Below, piece by piece: positions 1 through 7,440 of a stretch of 21,894 nt of DNA. Both the position numbers and the translations under genes were made by a program. The DNA comes from Chrysochromulina tobinii (lineage: Eukaryota > Haptophyta > Prymnesiales > Chrysochromulinaceae), in the NCBI GenBank assembly GCA_001275005.1, contig JWZX01002899.1, positions 1 to 21,894 of the forward strand, written 5' to 3'. Each line of letters starts with the position of its first letter. Within the stretch, counting starts at the first letter, position 1. Under the pieces are notes generated by a model. The model was not told where the DNA came from. It saw nothing but the letters and a program-made list of their open reading frames with translations, and did no database searches.

Positions 1-320
1 ACAGTCATACCCAAGTGCGCAAATGGAGTATTGTCTCCCGGGACCTCCATCGTCGCAGAGGTTATCATTGTTAAACTGGCACGTATTTGCGCAGAGGCAG
101 CCATTTTGGTCGTACGACATTGGAGGTGGAGGAGGCCGGGGTGGTTGAGGCGGCGGCGGCGGTGGCCTGCATCTCGAGCCGCAGTCGTTGCAGTCGGTCG
201 AGAAGCTGCACACGTCGCTATATGACTGCGGGCCTCCGTCGTCGCAGAGAAGGTCATTTGCATAAATGCACGTGTTTGAGCACATGCATCCGTTTGCGTC
301 GAATGCATACGGCTGCAATG
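1..320 (-). other. Two cysteine-rich modules (CxCxNTC...CDDGG) at the left edge
   Basis: Two copies of a Cys-rich unit follow one another. The first contains NGCMCSNTC, then NDLLCDDGGP, then DCNDCGSRC. The second contains NGCLCANTC, then NDNLCDDGGP, then CALGYDC at the edge. They are joined by a short Pro-rich linker (RPPPPPPQPPRPPPPP). The spacing of Cys and the conserved NTC and CDDGG make these a real repeated disulphide module, of a kind seen in extracellular proteins of algae and other protists. I cannot name the family with certainty. The frame is open through position 1. Confidence 0.6.
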
Positions 321-3300
321 TTGGCGGTGAAGGAGGAGGTGAGGGTGGAGGAGGTGATGGCGGCGGCGATGGTAGCGGTAACGGCGGCGGTGCGGGCGGA
401 GGCGAAGGTGGCGGTGGTGACGGCGGCGGAGGTCGTGGTGGAGGCGAGGGCGGCGGTGGCGAGGGCGGCGGTGGCGAGGGCGGCGGTGGCGAGGGCGGAG
501 GCGGCGAAGGCGGTGGAGGAGAAGGCGGCGGCGGCAAGGGCGGAGGAGGAGAAGGCGGCGGTGGCGAGGGCGGCGGCGGCGAGGGCGGTGGAGGTGATGG
601 AGGCGGCGGCAAGGGCGGAGGAGGAGAAGGCGGCGGTGGCGAGGGCGGAGGAGGAGGAGGACACGCTTCTGCAAAGGTGGTCGCCACTATGAGGTTGCGG
701 ATCGAGAGGGTCCAGGGTGGTGTCGAGTTCGTCTGCCGGAAAGCGACTGCGCTGATCGTGGTATCATGCGCGGCGGGGTTAGCCGTCATGATGCGTGTGG
801 AGGCCTCCGAGGAGGGGTTGACCCAGAGCGAGCACCTGTCTGTGGTGGTGTTGAAGCTGTTGACCAGGCGGTATGTGGTGCCATACGCCAGAGTCTCTGC
901 GGTGGTAGACTGCCCCAATCGCAACTTGTAGCCTGCGCTCGTGTGACCAGTCGGGCGAACGAGACATGTGGAGGAGGTGAAGGAGGTGAAGGAGTTGAAG
1001 TGCGTGAAGGCACTGTCGTGGACGATATCCAGCGAAGACGGAGTGGCATGATTGATCTCCATGCCGGCGTACACCGAGCCCGTAGACACCACCGCTGTGA
1101 AGTTGCTGTAGACGTCCTCAGCAGACGCGCTGCTTACGGTGATGGCGCCTTGGCTGACAGTGACAGCGCCCGAGCCGGCTCCATCCATTTGGGCTGCCCA
1201 CACGCGCCAACGTCTGGCGTCGACCCCACGAGGTTGCCGTTGGTCGAGAAGTCGTCTCTCATAAGGATGGAGGTCAGCAGGTATGCGGGTCCATTTAGAG
1301 GTGGCACAGGAGGCGGAGGGGAGGGCGACGGCGGCGGCGGCGAGGGCGGAGGAGGAGAAGGCGGTGGTGGCGAGGGCGGCGGTGGTGAGGGTGGCGGAGG
1401 GGAAGGCGGAGGGGGCGATGGCTCGGGGGGGAGCGGGCCCGGTGGCGGCGGTGGCGATGGCTCCGGTGATGAAGGCGACGGCAAGGGCGGAGGCGGCGAC
1501 GCTGATAGTGGTAAGGGCGAGGCACCAAATGGCAGCGGCGGAGGTCGCGGTGGAGGCGACGGCGGCGGTGGCGAGGGCGGTGGAGGTGATGGAGGCGGCG
1601 GCAAGGGCGGAGGCGGCGAGGGCGGTGGAGGTGATGGAGGCGGCGGCGAGGGCGGAGGCGGCAACGGCGATGCGGGTGGCATGGGAGGCGGCGAGGGTGA
1701 CGGTGCCGGGCAAGTTGAGACTGTGCCAAAGCCAGAGACGCCTTCAGTGAGGGCCGTTGGCCAAAAGCAGACGGCTCCATCCATTTGGGCATAGACATTT
1801 CGCCCCCCTTGGTCCGCGGTATTCCCGTAGATCGAGGAAGACGTTATCGTGACTGTGCCTGATTCGACAAGGACACCGCCGCCATATCCCGCCCTCCCCC
1901 CCCACCAATAATATCCATTTCCAGCTGTATTCCCGTAGATCGAGGAAGACGTTATCGTGACCGTGCCGGACCAGACATGGACACCGCCTCCATCGTGTGA
2001 AACTGTGTTCCCACTGATGGTGCACGATGAGATGGCCACTGTTCCACCCTGATCATTATGGGGCATGACACCGCCGCCCCAAACAGCTGTGTTCCCACTG
2101 ATGGTGCACGATGACAAGGTCACTGTGCCGCTCCTAAAGACATAGATACCGCCGCCATTGTCAGCTGAGTTCCCACTTATGGTGCATGATGAGATGGTCA
2201 CTGTGCCAGAATAGACATTGACACCACCACCCCTTTGCGATCCGTCAGAACCATAACCCAATACGTACCCCCTGGTGATGTTGAGCCCGATCAGTTGTAC
2301 GACGCCCGTTGTGCCCGGGTTGATGTACAGCACACGGCGCGGACTCGAGGAGCTCGCTTGTGCATCCAGCACGACCGAGCCTGCCACCGCCGCCTCGAGG
2401 ACGACGCTCCTGGTGATGCTGAGCTGGGCGGTGAGGTAGTAGGTACCGGAGGCCAGGACAATGCGGCCGACGGCGGTGTTGGCGAGTGCACTGGTCAGGT
2501 CGGCGGCGGTGCTCACCGCCGCTGTCCCCGGCGGATACGGCGGCGGCGAGGGCGGCGGCGGCAAGCGCGGCGGTGACGGCGGCGAGTGCAGGTCTAGAAG
2601 CACCACAGTCAGCCTGCCGGAAAGACGTGCCGACACGTAAGCGTAGGAGCCGCTCACGGCGACTCCGAGAGCCTGTGAGCACAGCACGTGACAGCGAGCG
2701 AGTGAGAGCGCGAGAGGGCATCAGCAAGCGGTGGCACCGCGGACGCGAGCGAGATGGACTCAGCTCAGGGTCACCCGCACCTCATCCATAAGAGACGATG
2801 AGACCACGCTGCCTCGGATGACTGGAGACAAAGGATTGCTCACGTCGACCACCACCAGCGAGTCCGAATAACATCCCGTCACGTAAGCGTACGAGCCGCT
2901 CACGGCGACGCCACGAGCATGCAACATGAGAGACGACGAGACCACGCTGCCCCGGATGACTGGAGATGTAGAGTTGCTCACGTCGATCACCACTAGCGAG
3001 TGGGAACCATATCCCGCCACATAAGCGAACGAGCCGCTCACGGCGACGCTAATCGCCTGTGTGCACAGCAGGTGAGAGCAAGCGCGTGATCGAGAGAGAG
3101 CGCGAGAGAGCATCAGCAGGCGGCGGCGCCGCGGGTGCAAGCAAGATGGGCGGTGTGGATGCAAGTGCAGCGCCCGCGGCCATCCGCGCGTGCAGCTCCC
3201 GGCCTCACGCACATTATCGAGAAGAGACGACGACGCCACGCTGCCCCGGATGGCTGGAGACGCAGGATTGCTAATGTCAATCACCACCAGCGAGTCGGAG

Positions 3301-4638
3301 TCAAGCGCCGCCACGTAAGCGTACGAGCCGCTCACAGCGACGTCATAAGGCTGTGTGCACAGCACGTGAGAGCGAGGGCGTGAGAGCGCGAGAGAGTATC
3401 AATGGCGGTGGCGCCGCGGACGTGCGAGCGTGATGGACGGGGCGGACGCATGCCGCGGCGCCCGAGGTCATCCGCGCGCGAAGCACCAGGCCGCACACGC
3501 ACCCCGCCCAGGAGGGACGACGACACCACGCTGCCCCGAATGACTGGAGATGTAGAGTCGCTCACGTCGATCACCACTAGAGAATTGGATAACTGCACCG
3601 CCACGTAAGCGTACGAGCCGCTCACGGCGACGCTCTGAGGCTGCGTGCACAGCACGCGAGAGCGAGCGAGCGAGCGAGTGAGAGCGCGAGAGAGCTTAAG
3701 CAGGCGATGGCGCCGCGGGTGCGAGCACGATAGACGGTGCGGATGTAGTGCGGCGCCCGAGGCCAGCCACGCGCGCAGGCCTGGGTCACACACCCCATTC
3801 ATAAGGGACGACGAGACCACGCTGCCACGGATGACTGGTGACGCAGGGTTGCTCACGTCGACCACCACCAGCGCGTCGGAGTAAAATGCCGTCACGTAAG
3901 CATACGAGCCGTTCACGGCGAGACCCCCTACCTGTGTGCACAGCACGTGAGAGCGAGCAAGTAAGAGAGCGGGAGGGCATCAGCAGGCAGGAGGCGCCGC
4001 GGGCGCGAGATTGATGGACGGTGCGGCCGCATGCAGCGGCGCGCGAGGCCACCGCGCCCACAGCTCCGCGTCGCACGTACCCCAGACAACAGGGACGACG
4101 AGACCACGCTGCCCCGGATGACTGGAGACGCAGCGTTGCTAATGTCGACCACCACCAGCGAGTTGGAAACCCACGCCGTCACGTAAGCGAACGAGCCGCT
4201 CACGGCGACGCTTAGAGGCTGAAGCACAGCACGTGAGGGCGAGCGCGTGAGAGCGCGAGAGGGCATGGACAGCCGGGCAGCTGGGCGAGCATGCTCGAGG
4301 GGGAGGGGGGTGGGAGCGCAACGAGCCGGCGCGGCGCTCGAGGAGAAAGCGCAAAGGGTCGCACGCACCTGGCTCAAAAGGGACGCCGAGGCGACGCTGC
4401 CCACGATCGACCCGGAGCCCACGATGGTTGTGGAGTGCGCGAGCTGTCGCCCATCATGCTGGCTGCTCGGGAGGGCTCGTCCGAGCTCCGTCGAAGGCGG
4501 TCGCGGCAAAGGGCTGAATCCGCGGTCGTCGGGCGCGGGCGGGAGCGGCGGAGGCGGCACTACGGTCAAAGGCGGCGGCACAGGCGAATGTGCCGAGGCC
4601 GTCACGGCGACGATCCCGTGCAGGAGTCCTCGAGCCAT
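1..4638 (-). CDS. Large modular secreted/cell-surface protein: LVIVD repeats, beta-helix, LamG-like and Cys-rich modules (partial)
   Basis: I read this as one intron-containing gene running off the left edge. Exons on the minus strand: 4638-4369, 4218-4081, 3931-3794, 3640-3503, 3350-3213, 3056-2781 and 2672-1 (partial). All introns are phase 0 with GT...AG ends. Order of parts: a weak signal-like N-terminus with a Pro-rich stretch; LVIVD-type repeats; a beta-helix with many SGTVTISS and IYGNTA motifs; Ser-Pro runs; a LamG/ConA-like domain; more Ser-Pro; two cysteine-rich modules. The mix is typical of extracellular matrix or surface proteins, with a likely role in adhesion or wall structure (inference). 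The partial product exceeds 1200 residues. A one-base frame change is needed between about 1190 and 1230, after which the frame is open to the edge. A paralogue starts at 20796 on the other strand. The exon chain is well supported; the function is not known. Confidence 0.75.
330..660 (-). repeat. Ser-Pro-rich linker, second block
   Basis: The minus strand encodes PPPPSP and PPPPLP units between the LamG-like domain and the Cys-rich modules, in the same frame as both. The underlying DNA is a degenerate GGCGGCGGNGAG-type minisatellite (read on plus), so copy number is likely variable. Confidence 0.75.
661..1300 (-). other. LamG/concanavalin-like domain of the modular surface protein
   Basis: It starts with AYLLTSILMRDDFSTNGN, then LVGSTPDVGA, the usual opening of a LamG/ConA-like jelly roll. 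It continues in another frame with WAAQMDGAGSGAVTVSQG, then GTTYRLVNSFNTTTDRCSLW, VNPSSEAS, and closes with TISAVAFRQT and IRNLIVATTFAEAC. The last strand (IRNLIVATTF) matches the typical final strand of these domains. The link between the two frames needs one added base somewhere between about 1190 and 1230; the run CCCC at 1224-1227 is one candidate. It is probably a glycan- or protein-binding module; the assignment is by pattern only. Confidence 0.55.
1300..1712 (-). repeat. Ser-Pro-rich (hydroxyproline-type) linker, first block
   Basis: The minus strand encodes dense PPPPSP units, interrupted by short variants such as PFGASPLPLSASP. Such runs are known in algal hydroxyproline-rich wall glycoproteins, where they act as stiff glycosylated spacers. 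Here the block separates the beta-helix from the LamG-like domain. On the plus strand the same bases give Gly-rich open frames that are only shadows. Confidence 0.8.
1712..2520 (-). other. Right-handed beta-helix domain (polymorphic outer-membrane-protein-like repeats) in the last exon
   Basis: From AAVSTAADLTSALANT to CFWPTALTEG the frame carries repeated turns such as GGGVNVYSGTVTISSCTISGN and SSSIYGNTA. Gly-Gly-hydrophobic and x-x-N ladders at about 25-35 residue spacing are typical of secreted parallel beta-helix proteins (Pmp-like repeats, pectin-lyase-like fold). The N-terminal part (VGRIVLASGTYYLTAQLSIT) is the usual cap that sets up a beta-helix. The domain is closely similar to 21095-21720 on the plus strand. 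Carbohydrate or surface binding is plausible, but no catalytic site is evident. Confidence 0.75.
2673..4218 (-). repeat. Tandem exon-plus-intron array encoding LVIVD-type beta-propeller repeats
   Basis: Four exons of exactly 138 bp (4218-4081, 3931-3794, 3640-3503, 3350-3213) and one of 276 bp (3056-2781) each encode 46-residue repeats. The consensus is roughly VAVSGSYAYV, then SDSLVVVDVSNPASPVIRG, then SVVSSSLL. This is the LVIVD repeat pattern of probable propeller blades. A further half repeat (ALGVAVSGSYAYV) opens the last exon at 2672. The introns are 150, 149, 153, 152, 156 and 108 bp. They are related to each other too, with a shared 3' end near CACGTGCTGTGCACACAG and shared internal blocks. 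The array therefore grew by duplicating whole exon-intron units. The 276-bp exon holds two repeats with no intron between them. Confidence 0.85.
4369..4638 (-). other. Exon 1 of the modular surface protein (signal-like N-terminus and Pro-rich stretch)
   Basis: This exon has 90 codons from ATG at 4638 to the donor CAG|GTGCGT at 4369/4368. It begins MARGLLHGIVAVTASAHSP, a short and only moderately hydrophobic leader, followed by a Pro-rich stretch. It ends in IVGSVASASLLSQ, which resembles the second half of an LVIVD repeat (VIRGSVVSSSLLSG). The following intron (4368-4219) is 150 bp, a multiple of three and free of stops, so its retention would not break the frame. The start is supported by near-identity to the start of the paralogue at 20796, including the bases just upstream. 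Confidence 0.7.
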
Positions 4639-5045
4639 CGATCGCAGACCACAAGCACCTTCGGCCGGGAGATAAGCTCACTACCAAAACAGAGGCCCCA
4701 CACCGCTCCGCAGCAGCTGGTCCTGTCCGGGTGCAGAGAGAGTCGACCTCCGAGCGTGAGATGGGGCGTGCGCGCGTGGCATCACTCAGTACTCTCCCGC
4801 CCGCCCGCTCTGCTCGCGTGACCACCCGCCCCACCGCGCGCATTTGCCCGCATTTGCACCTGATGCGCCGTGCCCACAACGAGCAAGTTGGCTCGTGCTA
4901 GACTTTTGGAAATGAATTTCCCAAAGTCGCCGCTCGTGGAGCTCAGTGAGCGACGGCCTGGCTTTTCGTTAGAAAAAAACGGGTTCACACGAGTCAAACG
5001 AGCAAGGGCGAAGGGGCTGGGATGAGATGCCAACCGTTACCGGTA
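4639..5045 (-). promoter_or_regulatory. Upstream region of the modular surface gene, duplicated at 20533-20795
   Basis: Read on the minus strand, the roughly 230 bp before the ATG at 4638 are nearly the same as the bases before the ATG at 20796, including CAGGTGCAAATGCGGGCAA and CATCTCACGCTCGGAGGTCG. A 22-bp block at 5024-5045 (minus TACCGGTAACGGTTGGCATC...) recurs with one mismatch at 20533-20554. In the left copy about 130 bp of unrelated sequence (about 4895-5023) separates the two conserved parts. This is probably the promoter and 5' UTR, kept with the gene when it was duplicated. No TATA box is clear. Confidence 0.55.
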
Positions 5046-5120
5046 AAAGACACCGGGGGTGCCGCATGGAGCCGGGACACACACGGGACACACGGACACA
5101 CGGATCACACAAACGAACAT
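5039..5120 (+). repeat. Dispersed ACCGGTAAAAAGACACCGG... element, copy 1
   Basis: The sequence runs ACCGGTAAAAGACACCGGGG, then GAGCCGGGACACACACGGGA, then CACACGGACACACGGATCAC. The same ordered blocks recur at 5280-5375 (plus), 12300-12460 (minus) and 13409-13480 (minus). All copies are intergenic. Confidence 0.65.
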
Positions 5121-5279
5121 CAGCCATCCAGACCCACCAACGCACGACCCCGGTGACGACCCCAGAGGCAGAGCCGACCGACCCACGGCCGATTCAGAAG
5201 AGGCCGCCCCTGAGCGATCAACCCGCGGCCCCTGGCACGGTTACCGCCGACGATCGTAGCAGCCACCGCCGACGGGTGG

Positions 5280-5375
5280 GCCGGTAAAAAGACACCGGTG
5301 GGAGCAGGACACACGAGACAGACACACGAACCACACAAACCGAACCCCCTCAAAACCAACCCACCCACCGACTCG
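5280..5375 (+). repeat. Dispersed ACCGGTAAAAAGACACCGG... element, copy 2
   Basis: It reads GCCGGTAAAAAGACACCGGT, then AGCAGGACACACGAGACAGA and CACACGAACC, then CTCAAAACCAACCCACCCAC. The last block matches copy 3 (TCTCAAAACCAAC, then CCCACCCCGACTC), so the element is at least about 95 bp long. The stretch 5121-5279 between copies 1 and 2 holds no gene that I can support. Confidence 0.65.
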
Positions 5376-5505
5376 CGCGCCAGACCACACCCGAACTCCG
5401 GGTCGCACGCGTCGCCACAAACCGCACCACACACCCGATCAAGCACGGTTGTGGTGACGGAGATGGCGACGGCGCCCAGACGAGGGAGCGGGAGCAGCGA
5501 GGAAT

Positions 5506-5535
5506 TTGACTTGACTTGACTTGACTTGACTTGAG
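5506..5535 (+). repeat. TTGAC pentanucleotide array
   Basis: Five TTGAC units followed by TTGAG lie about 35 bp before the ATG of the RimP-Grx gene. A GAACT array sits before the kelch gene, and mixed AAGTC/AATTC units occur at 10657-10680. It is probably in the promoter or 5' UTR. The rest of 5376-5569 shows nothing I can name. Confidence 0.85.
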
Positions 5536-5569
5536 TTTCCAATAAAAGCGCGTTACGTTGATCACCGCG

Positions 5570-7057
5570 ATGTTCTACCCGCTCGGGTCCGTGGCGATCG
5601 CGGTCGCTTGTTTTGCGCCACCTGCACGTCTTGCACCGCAGACCAAGGCGCTGAGCATCCTTGCGACGTCCGACACTGGCGGCGCACGAGAACGTGCTCG
5701 GAAAGAGGAGGAGCGCGCCAGGGAGCTAGGGGGCCCGTACAGCAGCATGGATGCCTTCGTCCAGGACCACCTGCCAGAGAGCAGCCAGCAGCGCAGGCGG
5801 AAGAAGGAATGGAATCCTGCGAAGCGTGCGCCAGGGAGCGACTGCAGAAAATCCGTCAAGAAAAGGCAGAACGACGATGCTGCGCCCACGCTGTCGCAGC
5901 AGTACCTGTTGCCAACGGCTCGTGCAGCGCTCGCGGATGCTGCCAAGGGCATCGGCGTTGAGCTCGTTGGCGCCGTGCTCACTCGTCCGCCGCGTGGGCC
6001 GAAGCAGGCCGGCTCATTCAAGTGCTGGATCGAGGCGGCCGACGGCGTGTCGCCTGCTGTGCTGAGCGAGGCATCGACAGCGCTGCGCGATGCGCTGTGG
6101 GCCACCATTCCGGGCAAGCCCGACATCACCACGATTGCGGCGGGCCAGTCGCGCCCACTCTTCACCCTGACCGACTTCCAGCGCTTCCGCGGCCAGCGCG
6201 CGCAACTCACATTCCGCAACGCCGTGGGCGGCCGCCGCAATCTCGTTGGCGAGCTGTTGGGAGCCGAGGCAGGCACTGGAGACGACTCCGAGCCGTTCGC
6301 GATCATCCTTGACGAAACCAAAGGTGAGCGGCTGCACGCCCCGTTGAGCCAGCTGCAGCTGGGCGAAGCGACCGCGCTCGTCCCGGCCGCAACGACTACC
6401 CAGGCACAGCGAGAGCCTCGGGCGCGCGCGAGGGAGGGGGTGCGAGGGCGTGCTGCGTTGGCGCAGCAGGAGCGGGCCGTGGCCAGTGCGCTGAGTGCCG
6501 CGGCGGCAAAGACCGTGGAAGCGGCGCTGGCAGCGGCACCGATCGTGGCCTTCGTCGGGACCGACTGCGCGTCCAGCCGTCGCGTGCTCGAGTTGCTCCT
6601 TGATGCGGGCTGCGCCGGTGCGACGCTGCGTGTCGTCGAGGTGGACCGACACTTGGAGTCTCTTACCTCGACGGCGGGTGTGGACGAGGGTGTGAGCACG
6701 GGCGTGGCCGCGGGCGTGAGCCCCTTGACGGGTGCGGACCCGGGCACGGCAGTGTACGCCATACGGCAGCAGCAGCTGGCGTATGCCATACGGCAGCAGC
6801 TCGAGCTACGCACAGGCCAGAGCGCAGTCCCTTGCGTGCTCCTGGCCGGCGTCAAATGCATGCTCTCCGGTGGTGCTAGGCCTCTCAAGGAGAGTGGGGC
6901 CTCCCCACACCGCCCGCCTCCATACGACGGATGGGTGGGCGGCGTGGACGACCTCGAGCTTCTGGTGGCAGCCGGACCTGGCCGCCTGCGAGCTCGTCTC
7001 ATGGAGGCCTCTTTCAACTTTGCCTCTGCGGCAGCGGCGCGCACAAAGCTCGGCTGA
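5570..7057 (+). CDS. RimP-like ribosome maturation domain fused to a glutaredoxin-like domain, probably plastid targeted
   Basis: 495 residues from ATG 5570; the in-frame TTG at 5558 is not a likely start. Residues 1-20 give a signal-like core then CFAPPAR, resembling the bipartite plastid presequence of secondary red algae with Phe at the cleavage site. A basic linker follows. Residues 115-272 match RimP: GVELVGAVL, DGVSPAVLSEASTALRDAL, GQSRPLFTLTDFQRFRGQ (replacing the usual SPGldRPL), then NLVGELLG in the SH3-like C-terminal domain. RimP assists 30S subunit assembly. Residues 315-482 resemble glutaredoxin: CASS at 333-336 (a CxxS, monothiol-type site), RTGQSAVPCV (the TVP cis-proline region), GWVGGVDDLELL, then a final helix. 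An in-frame micro-duplication (YAIRQQ twice, residues 396-410) lies just before that motif. No intron is needed. The RimP match is good, the Grx match fair, and the plastid location is inferred. Confidence 0.75.
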   Translation: MFYPLGSVAIAVACFAPPARLAPQTKALSILATSDTGGARERARKEEERARELGGPYSSMDAFVQDHLPESSQQRRRKKEWNPAKRAPGSDCRKSVKKRQNDDAAPTLSQQYLLPTARAALADAAKGIGVELVGAVLTRPPRGPKQAGSFKCWIEAADGVSPAVLSEASTALRDALWATIPGKPDITTIAAGQSRPLFTLTDFQRFRGQRAQLTFRNAVGGRRNLVGELLGAEAGTGDDSEPFAIILDETKGERLHAPLSQLQLGEATALVPAATTTQAQREPRARAREGVRGRAALAQQERAVASALSAAAAKTVEAALAAAPIVAFVGTDCASSRRVLELLLDAGCAGATLRVVEVDRHLESLTSTAGVDEGVSTGVAAGVSPLTGADPGTAVYAIRQQQLAYAIRQQLELRTGQSAVPCVLLAGVKCMLSGGARPLKESGASPHRPPPYDGWVGGVDDLELLVAAGPGRLRARLMEASFNFASAAAARTKLG

Positions 7058-7440
7058 ACCCTCTTAGGGAGCGTCGTCGAGGTCTGGCCACAAGCCATGC
7101 AGGAGGTTTACATGCAGGAGATCGCACAATAGTATAAATAGATGCGGAAATACGCCGGCCTCGCGGTTTTATTTAATATAAAATTCTATCGGTCGATGGA
7201 CTCAAATGGACTCATGCACAGAACGCGAATCGACGATAAACCAAAACCCCGATCGGATCACGAGTTCGGTTGGGCGCGCGCCGCCGGTCGCGCGCTTTTT
7301 CAAAGGTTTCGCATCGTCGTTCATACGACGACGTAACGTGGTTTACTAGCCGAGCTTCAGCCTTCACCGTCAAGCGAGGGCGCGAGGCGCGGTGAGGTGA
7401 GTGAATGTACAGGCTAGAGGCTGCTGCAGCTCCCGCTATG
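7058..7440. other. Convergent intergenic region between RimP-Grx and the RING-CH gene
   Basis: This is the 3' flank of both genes, which end facing each other. It has a locally AT-rich stretch (about 7130-7200, including AGTATAAATAG and TTTTATTTAATATAAAATTC) that may hold polyadenylation signals for the plus gene. I see no tRNA, no conserved ORF and no repeat. Confidence 0.5.

Noticed and set aside
87-931. Plus-strand Gly-, Ala- and Arg-rich open frames
   Set aside because: They are the complement of the minus-strand Ser-Pro runs and Cys modules; their composition follows from the GGCGGCGGNGAG repeat and they have no domain signal.
1283-1798. Further Gly/Ala/Arg-rich open frames on both strands
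   Set aside because: Shadows of the second Ser-Pro block; the minus frame joined to the beta-helix explains the region better.
5575-7098. Long minus-strand open frame of 507 codons opposite the RimP-Grx gene
   Set aside because: High GC gives few stops on the other strand; it is Ser/Arg/Ala-rich with no recognisable motif, while the plus frame has two clear domains.
7058-7440. Possible RNA gene in the convergent spacer
   Set aside because: I could not build a tRNA cloverleaf or other known RNA fold from it by eye; the AT-rich part fits a 3' end better.
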